DNA of 64,000 nucleotides from Cytophagales bacterium (lineage in GTDB: Bacteria; Bacteroidota; Bacteroidia; Cytophagales; Cyclobacteriaceae), in contig JADBYQ010000057.1 of assembly GCA_020402945.1 (NCBI GenBank), positions 1-64,000 of the forward strand, given 5' to 3'. The notes under the pieces are model-generated. The model was not told where the DNA came from. It did no database searches and was given only the letters and a program-made list of their open reading frames with translations. The position numbers and the translations under genes were made by a program. Position 1 is the stretch's first letter; the number at the start of each line of letters is the position of its first letter. Below are positions 1-9,516 of this stretch, in pieces.

Positions 1-129
1 TACTTTGAAAAAATAGGGGGCCAATTCACTCTCAAACTAGCATTGAACATGAAAAGAAGGGAATGGTGCAAGGGACTTTGGAACCAATCGAATTCAGTCT
101 CCTTCCCCTTTCAATTCTCTAATGCGTAA
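1..129 (+). CDS. possible 3' end of a truncated gene
   Basis: Frame 1 is open from the window edge to a TAA at 127-129, giving 42 residues; the other two plus frames stop within the first 15 bases. The peptide is basic and aromatic (ends FQFSNA) and I do not recognise it. The perfect hairpin at 157-193 lies 28 bases downstream, where a terminator for a plus-strand gene would sit. An open frame of this length can also arise by chance, so this is only a possibility. Confidence 0.3.
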   Translation, partial: YFEKIGGQFTLKLALNMKRREWCKGLWNQSNSVSFPFQFSNA

Positions 130-156
130 TCTGGGTTAAACAAATAACCATTCGAA

Positions 157-196
157 AAAAGAAGAGCCTGCAAAAAATGCAGGCTCTTCTTTTGTT
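157..196. terminator. bidirectional intrinsic terminator
   Basis: A perfect 16-base stem (157-172 with 178-193) closes a 5-base A loop. It is followed by T-rich sequence on the plus strand and preceded by an A-run that becomes a U-run on the minus strand. It can therefore end both a plus-strand gene arriving from the left and the cupin/glgP unit, whose last stop codon is at 207. Confidence 0.85.
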
Positions 197-206
197 AGAC
201 AAGCGC

Positions 207-569
207 TTATAACCAATCCAATCGAGTTACGGTCTTCTCCGTTACAAGTTCGCCTGTGTGTTTTGTCTGCTTTGGTTCAACCAGCATAATATGAACATCC
301 TCCCCATTTGTCCTCGGTCGATGCTCCACACCTTTGGGCACCAATAGAATTTCTCCCGTTTTTACTTCCACTGTTTTATCACGAAAGTCCATAATCAGAG
401 TACCCTTGTAGATGATAAACAACTCATCCTCGTGGTCATGCTTATGCCAGACAAATTCGTCTTTTACTTTCGCAAGCTTCAGATAGTTGTCGTTCAACTC
501 CCCAATAAGGTACGGATGCCAATACTCCTTGATTGCTGCGAACTTTTCTTCAATATTAATTGGGCTCAT
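207..569 (-). CDS. cupin domain protein
   Basis: 120 residues, a single small beta-barrel cupin. The first cupin motif is visible as HKHDHEDELFIIYKG, with the His/His/Glu metal set, and the second as PKGVEHRPRTNGE. Such stand-alone cupins bind a metal ion and act as isomerases, oxygenases or sensors; the substrate cannot be told from sequence. It starts only 8 bases after the end of the glucan phosphorylase on the same strand, so the two are very likely cotranscribed and end at the hairpin at 157-196. There is no signal peptide, so it is cytoplasmic. Family call is firm, function unknown. Confidence 0.85.
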   Translation of the reverse strand: MSPINIEEKFAAIKEYWHPYLIGELNDNYLKLAKVKDEFVWHKHDHEDELFIIYKGTLIMDFRDKTVEVKTGEILLVPKGVEHRPRTNGEDVHIMLVEPKQTKHTGELVTEKTVTRLDWL

Positions 570-577
570 CTTTCAGA

Positions 578-2203
578 CTACTTGTTGATGTAAAGTTTTT
601 CGTAGTACTCCTCGAGCATGCGCTTAACTGCAAATCGTTCTTTCGTGCTAAGTATGCTCTGCTTCATCATTTCTACCCATTTCTTCTGATTCGTATAGTA
701 ACACGGAACAACTTCCTGAAACAAGACTTTGTAAAAAGCTTTTTGGTCGTGGGCGTCTAATTTTTCTTCCTTCTTGTTTTCGTAACCATCACCAATTTGC
801 CAGCCATTCACTCCGTGCTGGCACGCTTCTGGCCACCACCCATCCAAAATACTTAGGTTTAGCACTCCGTTCATAGCGGCTTTCATGCCCGATGTGCCAC
901 TGGCTTCCTGTGGTCTTCGAGGATTATTGAGCCATACATCACTGCCACGCACTAGCATCGAACCGATCGTCATGTCATAGTTCTCCAAGAATACCACTGA
1001 ATTGGGGTACTCTTTAGTAAGTGCAACAATATTTTCTACAATTTCTTTTCCACGATCATCTTGCGGATGAGCTTTTCCCGAAAATATAATCTGGAGTTTT
1101 CCACTGCGAAACAATCCATCGATCTTAGGACGATCCGTAAAAATAAAATCACTGCGTTTATAAGGCACGGCTCGTCTAGAGAATCCTATGAGCAGTGAGT
1201 CTTCCTTTAATTGAACGCCTGTGCGCTCCTTAACAAACTCAAGAAGCTTTTTCTTATTTGCCGAGTGAGCCGATCTCAAATCACCTCCTCTTTCCGCGGT
1301 TTCGATCATTCTTGAGTCAACCCATGTGGGTAGGTGGATGGCGTTGGTGATTCCAACAATCTCTGAGCGATCTTTTACTTTACTCCACATCTTGTTGGCA
1401 GTAACGGCATGCAATTGAGCAACGGCATTTGCCTTTCTTGAAAGCCGCAAAGCGCCTACCGTCATATTAAATGGCGAGCCACCGAGTTGTTTTAATTGCT
1501 TTTTGGAAAAGCTTGCATTATCCGCGCCCATGTACAAAAGCCGATCGATATAATGCGATTCGTTGCCTTGTACCACTGGCGTATGTGTGGTAAAAACTAT
1601 TTCGTTTCGTGTTTTTCCAAAAGCTTCCTCAAAGGTCTTGCCGCCTTCCAATTTTTCGCGTATCAATTCAAATCCTGCAAAAAGCGCATGGCCCTCATTA
1701 AAATGATATACATCGGCCTTAATGCCAAGTGCTCTGAGGGCCTTCACTCCACCGATGCCTAAAACCATTTCCTGTGCTATCCGCTCTTCGCCAAACCAAC
1801 CATAGAGCTGTCCGGTAATCCAGGCATCCTCATTGCCGGGTACATCCGTATCCAACAAGTACAAAGGAACATTACCATGTGTATCGTCTAGCCAAACCTT
1901 GCACTTTACTTCGCGCTTGCGAATGGTAACGCTAACCGTCACACCTGTGTCTTTCAGAAAATCATATTTATAAATGGGATATGTGTCTAGTACCTTACCG
2001 TCCTTTGTGATCCGCTGATCGGTGTACCCTTGCTTCCACTTGATGCCAAGTCCAACCATCGGATATCCGTGCTCTTTCGCACCCTTCAGGTAATCACCTG
2101 CCAAAATGCCCAGGCCTCCCGCATAAATTTTGAAGTCGCTGTGCATTGCATACTCCATACAGAAGTAAGCAACGCGGGGCAATTTTGATTTGTCGAGTGC
2201 CAT
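578..2203 (-). CDS. glgP: alpha-glucan (glycogen/maltodextrin) phosphorylase, short form
   Basis: 541 residues of the GT35 family, which releases glucose-1-phosphate from alpha-1,4-glucans using pyridoxal phosphate. The N-terminus (PRVAYFCMEYA, GGLGILAGDYLKGA) is the sugar-binding start typical of short bacterial and archaeal forms. The PLP lysine is Lys441 in EASGTSGMKAAMNG. It is much shorter than E. coli GlgP (about 800 residues) but all catalytic blocks are present, so this is the short subfamily and not a truncation. An in-frame TTG lies three codons upstream; the ATG at 2203 is the better start. First gene of a two-gene unit with the cupin. Confidence 0.88.
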   Translation of the reverse strand: MALDKSKLPRVAYFCMEYAMHSDFKIYAGGLGILAGDYLKGAKEHGYPMVGLGIKWKQGYTDQRITKDGKVLDTYPIYKYDFLKDTGVTVSVTIRKREVKCKVWLDDTHGNVPLYLLDTDVPGNEDAWITGQLYGWFGEERIAQEMVLGIGGVKALRALGIKADVYHFNEGHALFAGFELIREKLEGGKTFEEAFGKTRNEIVFTTHTPVVQGNESHYIDRLLYMGADNASFSKKQLKQLGGSPFNMTVGALRLSRKANAVAQLHAVTANKMWSKVKDRSEIVGITNAIHLPTWVDSRMIETAERGGDLRSAHSANKKKLLEFVKERTGVQLKEDSLLIGFSRRAVPYKRSDFIFTDRPKIDGLFRSGKLQIIFSGKAHPQDDRGKEIVENIVALTKEYPNSVVFLENYDMTIGSMLVRGSDVWLNNPRRPQEASGTSGMKAAMNGVLNLSILDGWWPEACQHGVNGWQIGDGYENKKEEKLDAHDQKAFYKVLFQEVVPCYYTNQKKWVEMMKQSILSTKERFAVKRMLEEYYEKLYINK

Positions 2204-2346
2204 AGTTTTCAACGTTTAGTAAAAAAATAGAATGCCTGTATAGTCGTCACGGGTCACGGTTAGTCCACTGATGCCTAACAAATGTAGCTATTTAAGAATC
2301 GCAAAAGATCTGTATTTGAAGTTGATAAAGAAAAAAATAGACAAGG

Positions 2347-3522
2347 TTATTCCACGTAAAGCACAAGTCCTTTGAGGTACTCGCCTTCCCGATGAAAGAT
2401 AGAAACAGGATGGTCGGCCGGTTGTGAGAGATGGTGCAGAACTTTGATTTGTCGGCCAGCTTGTATTGCCGCTGAGACAACGGTATCGTAAAACAATTGT
2501 CTATCCACTACTTGCGAGCAGGAAAAGGTGAACAATATTCCTCCCGATTTAATGATCCGTATGGCCTCTGCATTTAAGCGTTGGTAGCCTTTCATTGCCT
2601 GATGTTTGGCTTCTTTATGTTTCGCGAAGGCGGGGGGATCCAAAATAATTAAATCGTAAAAATCCTTCTTGTCTTTAATAAATGTAAATGTGTCGGAGGA
2701 TACGCATTCGTTTTCTGTCGAATCAAAACCATTCAATTGAAGGTTCTTCCTAGTCATGTCAACCGCCTTCTCCGATGAATCAACCGAGTGAACCAAGGCC
2801 GCCAAGTTCTGTAAAGCATACACTGAAAAGCCACCCGTATAACAGAATGTGTTAAGCACGGTTTTTCCAACTGACATTTCTCCCAGGAGCTTTCTGTTCT
2901 CTCTTTGGTCTAGAAAAAAACCCGTCTTCTGCCCCTCCTCCCAATCCACGTAAAATTTATTTCCATGCTCCAGAATGGTATGTGGCAATGCAGCCATTCC
3001 ATAGAGATATTCGTTCTCGGTTGTGGGCTTAAGAGTATTCTGACTTTTGTAAAAGACGGCAGATAGTTGATCTTTTAAAACTTCTTGAAGAGCTAGACTG
3101 ATGATATGTCTGTCGGTGTGCATCCCGGTAGAATGGGCTTGCATGACCGCTACTCCTTGATAAATATCTACGATGAGCCCTGACAGGCCATCCCCTTCAC
3201 CATGCACCAGTCTATAGGCGTTGGTATTTTCATTTAGAACGCTTGTTCCAATTCGTTGTTGAAATGCAGCGGCTATTTTTGAACTATATAAATCGGCACC
3301 GGGTGGTGTTTCCGAAAACGAAAGCACCCGAACGGTGATTGTCCCTTTTTGGTAGTGCCCAAATCCAACTGTTTTCTTTGAAGCATCCTTTACCTCAACC
3401 CAATCTCCTTCATTGGGCGTGCCTTCAACAGATTGAATGGCCCCCGAAAAGATCCACGGATGAAATCTCTTCACAGAATGATCTCTTCCCTGCTTTAATC
3501 CAACTACACCTTTAATTATCAT
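2347..3522 (-). CDS. class I SAM-dependent rRNA methyltransferase, RlmI-like
   Basis: 391 residues. An N-terminal PUA-type RNA-binding domain (GRDHSVKRFHPWIFSGA, about residues 1-75) is followed by a Rossmann methyltransferase domain. Visible are the SAM-binding block VLNTFCYTGGFSVYAL, the acidic VHSVDSS strand and the catalytic ILDPPAF motif, then the FSCS block characteristic of the RlmI/RlmK group of 23S rRNA m5C methyltransferases. The exact target base is inferred from family only. The ATG at 3522 is preferred over an upstream in-frame TTG at 3534, because PUA homologues begin near this point. Single gene, 134 bases from glgP. Confidence 0.85.
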   Translation of the reverse strand: MIIKGVVGLKQGRDHSVKRFHPWIFSGAIQSVEGTPNEGDWVEVKDASKKTVGFGHYQKGTITVRVLSFSETPPGADLYSSKIAAAFQQRIGTSVLNENTNAYRLVHGEGDGLSGLIVDIYQGVAVMQAHSTGMHTDRHIISLALQEVLKDQLSAVFYKSQNTLKPTTENEYLYGMAALPHTILEHGNKFYVDWEEGQKTGFFLDQRENRKLLGEMSVGKTVLNTFCYTGGFSVYALQNLAALVHSVDSSEKAVDMTRKNLQLNGFDSTENECVSSDTFTFIKDKKDFYDLIILDPPAFAKHKEAKHQAMKGYQRLNAEAIRIIKSGGILFTFSCSQVVDRQLFYDTVVSAAIQAGRQIKVLHHLSQPADHPVSIFHREGEYLKGLVLYVE

Positions 3523-3600
3523 TATACTTTTCAAAAATATGCCCTTGACAAAAAGTAAAGTTACTTAATATATTTGGGCGTGAATCAAATTTATAGAGAC

Positions 3601-4191
3601 ATGAGAATTCTACTGATGGTATTGTTGGTTACACTATTCAGCTGCTCGAAACAACCTGCACCCGCTGATGCAATAACCCCTGACAATCCCTCCGAAGAAG
3701 GTGTAATTCCTCCGGGTGGCGCGAGGGAAGAGTTTACCGATACGCCCGGATTGGTGAGAGTGACTTTTACGGATAATGGAGTGACCAAAACAGCAGATGG
3801 CACGTACTTGAATGGAAAAAAGCAAGGCACTTGGTCAGAGTATCATCCGAATGGCCTGCTAAAGAATTTAACCACCTACATAAACGGAGAAAAGGAGGGA
3901 ATCTCCGTGGAGTTGAATAACAATGGCCAATTGACAAAACGTTGCTACTACCATAAGGGAGTTCGACATGGAGAGTATAAAGAATTTAACTACGCAAACT
4001 TGAAAGAAGAGCGGGTATATAGTTATGGAAAAATCGAAGGACAAGTAAAAATCTACTACGACAACACCAAACTGATGGAAGAAAGCCTCTACAAAAATGG
4101 TGTTCGTGATGGTGTGTCAAAATGGTTTGATCAGGATGGAAATTTAACGATCGAATATGAATACAAAAATGGCGAGCTGATAAAAAAATAG
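3601..4191 (+). CDS. MORN/YwqK-type repeat lipoprotein
   Basis: 196 residues. Starting at the ATG at 3601 gives a short lipoprotein signal, MRILLMVLLVTLFSC, with the acylated Cys at position 15, so it is probably anchored in a membrane facing the periplasm or outside. After a Pro/Glu-rich linker come about five copies of a 22-25-residue repeat of the type NGkkqGtWseYhpNGlL, the toxin-antitoxin YwqK/MORN-variant repeat common in Bacteroidota. The family label antitoxin is historic and nothing nearby looks like a toxin. An ATG 27 bases upstream would spoil the signal peptide. Role unknown. Confidence 0.8.
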   Translation: MRILLMVLLVTLFSCSKQPAPADAITPDNPSEEGVIPPGGAREEFTDTPGLVRVTFTDNGVTKTADGTYLNGKKQGTWSEYHPNGLLKNLTTYINGEKEGISVELNNNGQLTKRCYYHKGVRHGEYKEFNYANLKEERVYSYGKIEGQVKIYYDNTKLMEESLYKNGVRDGVSKWFDQDGNLTIEYEYKNGELIKK

Positions 4192-4359
4192 AACAACTGC
4201 TTGCAATCAGAACTTTTTAATTGGGTTTTCGTTTTAAAGTAACATAGAACTGAAGCGGTTGATCTTGTGTTAGAAAATTATCAAATCCAATCAAACTTTT
4301 TTGTGCGAGCGTACGTCTTAACTGCGCTCTTTTTGTAAACTATACTATTTTAATTTTTT

Positions 4360-5877
4360 ATGAAGCAATTTGCATCTCTGTTGGCAGCGGCTCTTCTAGG
4401 AAGTGTTGTTACCTTAAGTGCTTACCAGTGGTTCAATAAGAACCAACAACAACAAAACGTAAAAATTGAACATGTAAATGGCGTACCTTCCGCACAGGTA
4501 GCGTACCGCATCAATGAAAAAGGCGAAGCGGTCGCTTTGGATTTTACCGGTACGGCTGAAAAGGTAACCAAGGCGGTTGTTCACATTCGATCCTCTCAAA
4601 ACAGCAATTCGATCGCTCGCGAGCGCGATGCCAATGACCCTTTTCAATTCTTCTTCGGCCCAAACGGACCGATGGAAAGAGGCCCCAGTCAAAGTTCTGG
4701 ATCAGGGGTTATCATTAACGCGGATGGATACATTGTGACGAATAACCATGTGGTAAAAGACGCAGACATTTTGGAGGTGACGTTCAATGACAATAAAACC
4801 TTAAAGGCTGAAGTTATTGGCACCGACCCTGACACAGACTTGGCGGTGATCAAAGTAAATCAGAAAGATCTGCCGTTTCTGTCTTTTGTGGACTCCGATA
4901 AATCAAGAGTGGGCGAGTGGGTACTTGCAGTCGGAAATCCGTTTAATTTGAATTCTACAGTAACTGCCGGAATCATAAGTGCCAAAGGAAGAAATATCAA
5001 TATCATCAACTCAAACAATCCCGCAACGCGGAATGGCCAGCAACCCAATAGCGCCATTGAGTCTTTTATTCAGACAGATGCCGCCATTAACCCCGGTAAC
5101 AGCGGTGGTGCACTTGTTAATTTGGATGGTGGATTACTTGGTATCAACACAGCCATTGCCAGCCCGACTGGGTCTTACTCAGGTTACGGCTTTGCAGTAC
5201 CGTCAAATATTGTAAGTAAAATTGTAGAGGACCTACTTGCTTTTGGAACTGTGCAGCGTGGATGGTTAGGTGTTGAAGTCAGAAGCATCGACAGTGACTT
5301 GGCAAAAGAAGAAAATCTTTCGTTGAACGAAGGTGCCTACATAAATGGCTTTGGCGATGCCGAAGACAGAAGTGCCGCAAAGGATGCAGGTATCAAGCCG
5401 GGAGATGTGGTTGTAAAAATTGACGAAGCCCCCATTAAATCAAGCACTGCATTGATCGAATACATTGGAAGAAAACGACCAGGCGATAAAATTACCATGA
5501 CGATTGATCGCAAAGGAAAAACCCTGGTGCTTCCGGTGACTTTGAAAAACAGAAAGGGAAATGTTGAAACGATTAAGCGTGAGACAAAAGATGCTATATC
5601 CTCACTAGGGGTTGATTTGGAAGATGTTGATTCGAAAGTATTGAGAAAACTTGATCTGGAGAATGGTGTACAGGTAAAATCATTGGAAAGAGGTAAGATT
5701 GACAAGTATACTGACATGAGGGCAGGTTTTATTATTACACGTATTGATAACATTACCGTAAAGTCTGCCAAGGAAGCAATCAATATCTTGTCCAAGAAAA
5801 AAGTGGGAGATTTGATTACCTTCGAGGGTGTCTACCCGGATTACTCTCGTGAGTATATATATGCGTTAAGAATGTAA
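4360..5877 (+). CDS. htrA: HtrA/Do-family serine protease with two PDZ domains
   Basis: 505 residues. An N-terminal hydrophobic segment (about residues 4-24) serves as signal or membrane anchor, so the protease acts in the periplasm on misfolded envelope proteins. The trypsin-like domain carries the full triad: His130 (TNNHVV), Asp160 (DTDLAVIKV) and Ser248 (NPGNSGGALV). Two PDZ domains follow, about 300-400 and 415-505; the first contains GIKPGDVVVKID. Length and order match Bacteroidota Do/DegQ proteins. The 168-base leader is A/T-rich with no promoter I would defend. Followed after 18 bases by a small gene that shares its terminator. Confidence 0.92.
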   Translation: MKQFASLLAAALLGSVVTLSAYQWFNKNQQQQNVKIEHVNGVPSAQVAYRINEKGEAVALDFTGTAEKVTKAVVHIRSSQNSNSIARERDANDPFQFFFGPNGPMERGPSQSSGSGVIINADGYIVTNNHVVKDADILEVTFNDNKTLKAEVIGTDPDTDLAVIKVNQKDLPFLSFVDSDKSRVGEWVLAVGNPFNLNSTVTAGIISAKGRNINIINSNNPATRNGQQPNSAIESFIQTDAAINPGNSGGALVNLDGGLLGINTAIASPTGSYSGYGFAVPSNIVSKIVEDLLAFGTVQRGWLGVEVRSIDSDLAKEENLSLNEGAYINGFGDAEDRSAAKDAGIKPGDVVVKIDEAPIKSSTALIEYIGRKRPGDKITMTIDRKGKTLVLPVTLKNRKGNVETIKRETKDAISSLGVDLEDVDSKVLRKLDLENGVQVKSLERGKIDKYTDMRAGFIITRIDNITVKSAKEAINILSKKKVGDLITFEGVYPDYSREYIYALRM

Positions 5878-5895
5878 AACTAAACCCCTTATTGG

Positions 5896-6069
5896 ATGAG
5901 AAGATTGTTTAAAAAAGGTGAGCGTGTTCGCAGCAAAATGGACGGTAAAGTGATGGAAGTTTTAAAGTACATCAAATCAAATTGGATTCAAGTAAAATCG
6001 TTCGACCTCGAATCAAAAGAGGTGCGAACGAAGAAAATAAAAGAAGACCAGCTGAGTAAAGCAGCCTAA
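5896..6069 (+). CDS. small basic protein of 57 residues, unknown function
   Basis: An ATG at 5896 opens a 58-codon frame ending in TAA at 6067-6069, immediately before a strong terminator. The peptide begins MRRLFKKGERVRSKMDGKV, has a hydrophobic core (VMEVLKYIKSNWIQVKSF) and ends in a Lys/Glu-rich tail. The beta-strand-like pattern (KGERVRSKMDGKVMEV) resembles small SH3-like or DUF2158-type folds, but I cannot assign a family. It lies 18 bases after htrA and is probably cotranscribed with it. Its placement between gene end and terminator, clean start and coding-like composition make it likely real. Confidence 0.65.
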   Translation: MRRLFKKGERVRSKMDGKVMEVLKYIKSNWIQVKSFDLESKEVRTKKIKEDQLSKAA

Positions 6070-6073
6070 TAAT

Positions 6074-6102
6074 AGCCCCACCTTGACGTGGGGCTTTTTT
6101 TT
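6074..6102 (+). terminator. intrinsic terminator after htrA unit
   Basis: A perfect 8-base G/C-rich stem (6074-6081 AGCCCCAC with 6088-6095 GTGGGGCT) around a 6-base loop, followed by eight T (6095-6102). It begins 5 bases after the stop of the 57-residue gene. It also sits only 2 bases before the first candidate start of ispH. Confidence 0.92.
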
Positions 6103-6104
6103 AG

Positions 6105-7385
6105 ATGAAAATGGATGGGTTGATCTGTAACAATTCCATTACTTTTGAGTTCCTAAAAAAAGAGATTATCAAAAAGTTCGAAATTCCAGCCTACTATCGA
6201 TCCTCCATCACGGGTCGAATAAAAGAGTTTCGTAGAGTAAAAGATCTACGTAAACAAGATTTTGAGCCTGCGGTACTAGACTTCGGACCTATTGTGTTTT
6301 TAATACCTCGCCATTTTGGATTCTGTTATGGTGTCGAAAACGCCATCGAAATCAGCTATCGGGCGCTCGAAGAAAACAACGGTAAGAACGTCTACTTACT
6401 CAGCCAGATGATCCACAATCAGGAGGTAAACAGCGATCTGGAGAGTCGTGGGATCAAGTTCATTATGGATACGGATGGCACGCATTTCGTCCCCTGGGAT
6501 AGCATTGGCAAAGACGATGTGGTGATTATTCCTGCATTCGGCACAACGCTTGAAATCGAAAAGTTGCTTCTTGACAAAGGGGTAGACGTTCAAAAGTACA
6601 ATACCACTTGCCCGTTTGTTGAAAAGGTTTGGAACAGAGCTGAAAAATTGGGCAGGGATAATTTTACTGTAATCATTCACGGAAAACCTAAACACGAAGA
6701 GACAAGAGCCACGTTTTCACATAGCGCAGGTAACGGCCATTCTATAATTGTCCGGGATATGGACGATGCCATCGAACTAAGCAATTACCTGCTGGGAAGT
6801 AAAACATCCGCTGAATTTTATGAAACGTTTGCCGGAAAACACTCGGATGGTTTTTCTCCCGAGTTGCACTTGCAACGTGTGGGTGTGGTAAATCAAACCA
6901 CGATGTTGGCCACTGAAACGCAGGGAATTGCTGACGTCTTTAAGCAGGTGATGATTAAAAAATATGGTGAAGCCGAAATCAAAAATCACTTTGCCGACAC
7001 GCGGGATACACTTTGCTATGCCACCAACGACAATCAAGATTCAACCTATGAGTTGCTAAAGCAGGAGGCGGATTTTGCAATTGTTGTGGGTGGTTACAAT
7101 AGTTCAAATACGTCCCATATCGTGGAGCTTTGCGAGCGAAATTTTCCCACGTACTTTATCAATTCGGAACGCGAAATAAAATCGAAAGAGGAGATACAAC
7201 ATTTCAACTGCCATCGAAAGGAGCTGCTCACCACCTTTTCTTTTATACCCGAAAAACATCCACTCAAGGTAGTTCTTACAAGTGGCGCCTCTTGCCCTGA
7301 TACAGTGGTGGACAAGGTGATGTTAAAACTAGTTAGCTATTTCAACGGTTCAAAAAGTGTAGAGGAAGTGCTCGCCTCTTTTTAG
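6105..7385 (+). CDS. ispH: 4-hydroxy-3-methylbut-2-enyl diphosphate reductase
   Basis: 426 residues, the last enzyme of the MEP isoprenoid pathway, making IPP and DMAPP with a [4Fe-4S] cluster. The three cluster cysteines are Cys74 (FGFCYGVENA), Cys169 (NTTCPFVEKV) and Cys397 (GASCPDTVVD). It is longer than the E. coli enzyme (316) because of an N-terminal extension and internal insertions, as in the long Bacteroidota form. The start is uncertain: ATGs at 6105 and 6111 and a TTG at 6120 directly follow a terminator, leaving no room for an ordinary promoter, and family homology begins around residue 24. The TonB receptor frame begins one base after the stop. Confidence 0.92.
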   Translation: MKMDGLICNNSITFEFLKKEIIKKFEIPAYYRSSITGRIKEFRRVKDLRKQDFEPAVLDFGPIVFLIPRHFGFCYGVENAIEISYRALEENNGKNVYLLSQMIHNQEVNSDLESRGIKFIMDTDGTHFVPWDSIGKDDVVIIPAFGTTLEIEKLLLDKGVDVQKYNTTCPFVEKVWNRAEKLGRDNFTVIIHGKPKHEETRATFSHSAGNGHSIIVRDMDDAIELSNYLLGSKTSAEFYETFAGKHSDGFSPELHLQRVGVVNQTTMLATETQGIADVFKQVMIKKYGEAEIKNHFADTRDTLCYATNDNQDSTYELLKQEADFAIVVGGYNSSNTSHIVELCERNFPTYFINSEREIKSKEEIQHFNCHRKELLTTFSFIPEKHPLKVVLTSGASCPDTVVDKVMLKLVSYFNGSKSVEEVLASF

Positions 7386-7386
7386 A

Positions 7387-9427
7387 ATGCGAGTTTTTGT
7401 TTTCGGGGTATTCTTTCTTTCCTCATTATTGGCTCGTGCTCAACGCGAAGACACAATACGAAACTTACAGGAGGTAATTGTTCAGGCGTTCGCTTCTGAA
7501 AAGCCTTTGGAGCAAGTTGCTGCTTCGGTTGCTATCGTTAATGCAAAAGAGCTAAATCGTTTCAACAACACTTCGCTTCTGCCTGCGCTCAATGCCATCG
7601 CAGGTGTGCGCATGGAAGAACGCTCGCCTGGTAGTTTTCGCCTAGCGATTCGGGGTAGTTCGCTGCGCTCACCTTTTGGTATACGCAACGTTAAATTCTA
7701 TTGGAATGGGTTGCCTTTGACCGATGGTGGCGGCAATACGTATTTTAAATTTACTCGATTTCAATTCAGTCAATCAAATAGAAGTTATAAAAGGACCAAG
7801 CGGAAGTTTGTATGGTGCGGGCATGGGCGGTGTACTGTTGCTGAATTCTTCTGTGCCAACTAAGAACGAAATTCAACTTTCGGCAGTCGTTGGCAGCTAT
7901 GGTTTGCAGCGCTATCAGCTACGAGCAACTGCGGCAGAAAGAAAAGTAAAAGCAACGATTCAATATGCCCATCAACAGGCAGATGGCTACCGCCAGCAAA
8001 CGGCCATGAGGCGCGATGCCTTGAATTTAGAATTACAAGTTCAGTTGGCCAGCAAAACGATTTTGCGATCGACTTCTTTCTACACCGATTTGCTTTACCA
8101 AACCCCTGGGGCATTGACAAAAGCCCAATACGACCAAGACCCGCGCCAAGCACGATTGGCTACCGCTACGCTGCCGAGTGCCATTGACCAACAAGCTGCC
8201 ATTTACAATCAAACTTTTTATTCAGGCGCCATGCTCGACCACCAGTGGAATAACAACTGGTCGACTACCGTTGGTTTTTTCGGGTCAGTCACTGATTTCA
8301 AAAATCCGGCCATAACCAATTACGAAAAGCGCAGGGAAAACAATTGGGGTGGAAGAATGGAAAATCAATTGTCGTTTAAATTGTTATCGGCAACAGGCAA
8401 GTTAACGTTTGGTGGTGAGTTGCAGTTTTTCCATTCGCCCATCAGGAATTACGATAACCTACAGGGTGTAACGGGGAATCTTCAATTTAGCGATGAATTG
8501 AAATCTTCGCTGGCAACTGTATTCGCGCAAAGCGAATTTGACTTGCCTAATAATTTATATCTGACCGTTGGTGCTAGTGGCAATTTTATTTCCTATCAAT
8601 TCAATCGCACCTCCACTATTCCGGCCATTCAACAAATCAGAAGTTTTGAACCTGTGTTGATTCCGCGTGTAGCCTTGCTGAAAAAATGGAGTGAATATCT
8701 TTCTACTTACGGAAGCATCAGCAAAGGTTTCTCTCCTCCTACATTGGCTGAAGTGCGACCGTCCACCAATACCTACAACGACAGTTTGCGAGCCGAAACA
8801 GGAATCAACTATGAACTGGGAGCGCGGGGAAATTTTTTCAAAAATTTTTCGTTTGATGTCGCACTCTTTTCATTGCAACAAAACGAAACCATTGTGGTGC
8901 AGCGGCAAATCAATGGATCAGATTTTTTTGTGAATGCTGGCAGTACCTCACAATTGGGTGCCGAGGTGATGGTGAGCTACTTGAAAGAACTGAAGGGTTC
9001 TCCGCTTTCTTCCATAAAAATCTGGACGAGCTACACGCGAAATAATTTTCAATTCAATACCTATGTTAAAAATCAGCAAAACTATTCGTACAGAAATTTA
9101 ACGGGTACCGCACCTGTAGTTTTGGTTTCTGGATTCGATTTAAAATCGAAAGTAGGTTTCTATCTCAACTCCACAGTCAATTATGTCGATGCCATTCCGC
9201 TGAATGATGCCAACACCGATTTTGCTGCTTCCTATTATCTAATCGGAAATCGATTGGGGTGGGCATCGACCGTTAAAAAAATACCAATTGATATTTGGTT
9301 AGGCATCGATAATGCAACCGATGGAACCTATAGTCTGGGAAATGACTTAAACGCCACAGGCGGACGATACTACAATGCTGCTGCTGGAAGAAATTGGTAT
9401 GTGGGATTTACATTTCGATTTCTTTGA
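7387..9427 (+). pseudogene. TonB-dependent outer-membrane receptor, interrupted by a +1 frameshift
   Basis: The first part (7387 to about 7750) encodes a signal peptide (MRVFVFGVFFLSSLLARAQ) and the plug domain, including QEVIVQAFASEKPLEQVAASV and RGSSLRSPFGIRNVKFYWNGLPLTDGGGNTYF. At 7747-7749 the run TTTTAAATTT has one base too many: the frame then runs to a stop at 7861-7863, while the correct continuation (NLLDFNSVNQIEVIKGPSG) is in the next frame and stays open to a TAG-less end at 9427. The second part carries the rest of the plug and a full 22-strand-type barrel ending in the terminal Phe motif (YVGFTFRFL). Combined length would be about 680 residues. Everything outside the one base is well preserved, so this is a recent mutation or a sequence error. 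Substrate unknown; siderophore or cofactor uptake is typical of the family. Confidence 0.85.
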
Positions 9428-9439
9428 AGCTTAATTACT

Positions 9440-9502
9440 GGCTGCATACTTCAGGCCACACGCTCCAAGCTTATTGTGGCTTGCAGCATGAAGCATGTAG
9501 CC
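9440..9502. terminator. imperfect hairpin between convergent genes
   Basis: GGCTGCATACTTCA...GGCCACA (9440-9460) pairs with TGTGGC...TGAAGCATGTAGCC (9475-9502) apart from an 8-base bulge. It occupies the spacer between the convergent TonB receptor and ypdA genes. There is no T-run, so it may be a structural repeat rather than a true terminator. The gcttgcagc/aagcatg wording recurs around 34390-34427. Confidence 0.45.
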
Positions 9503-9516
9503 CCAACTAAAGCCAA

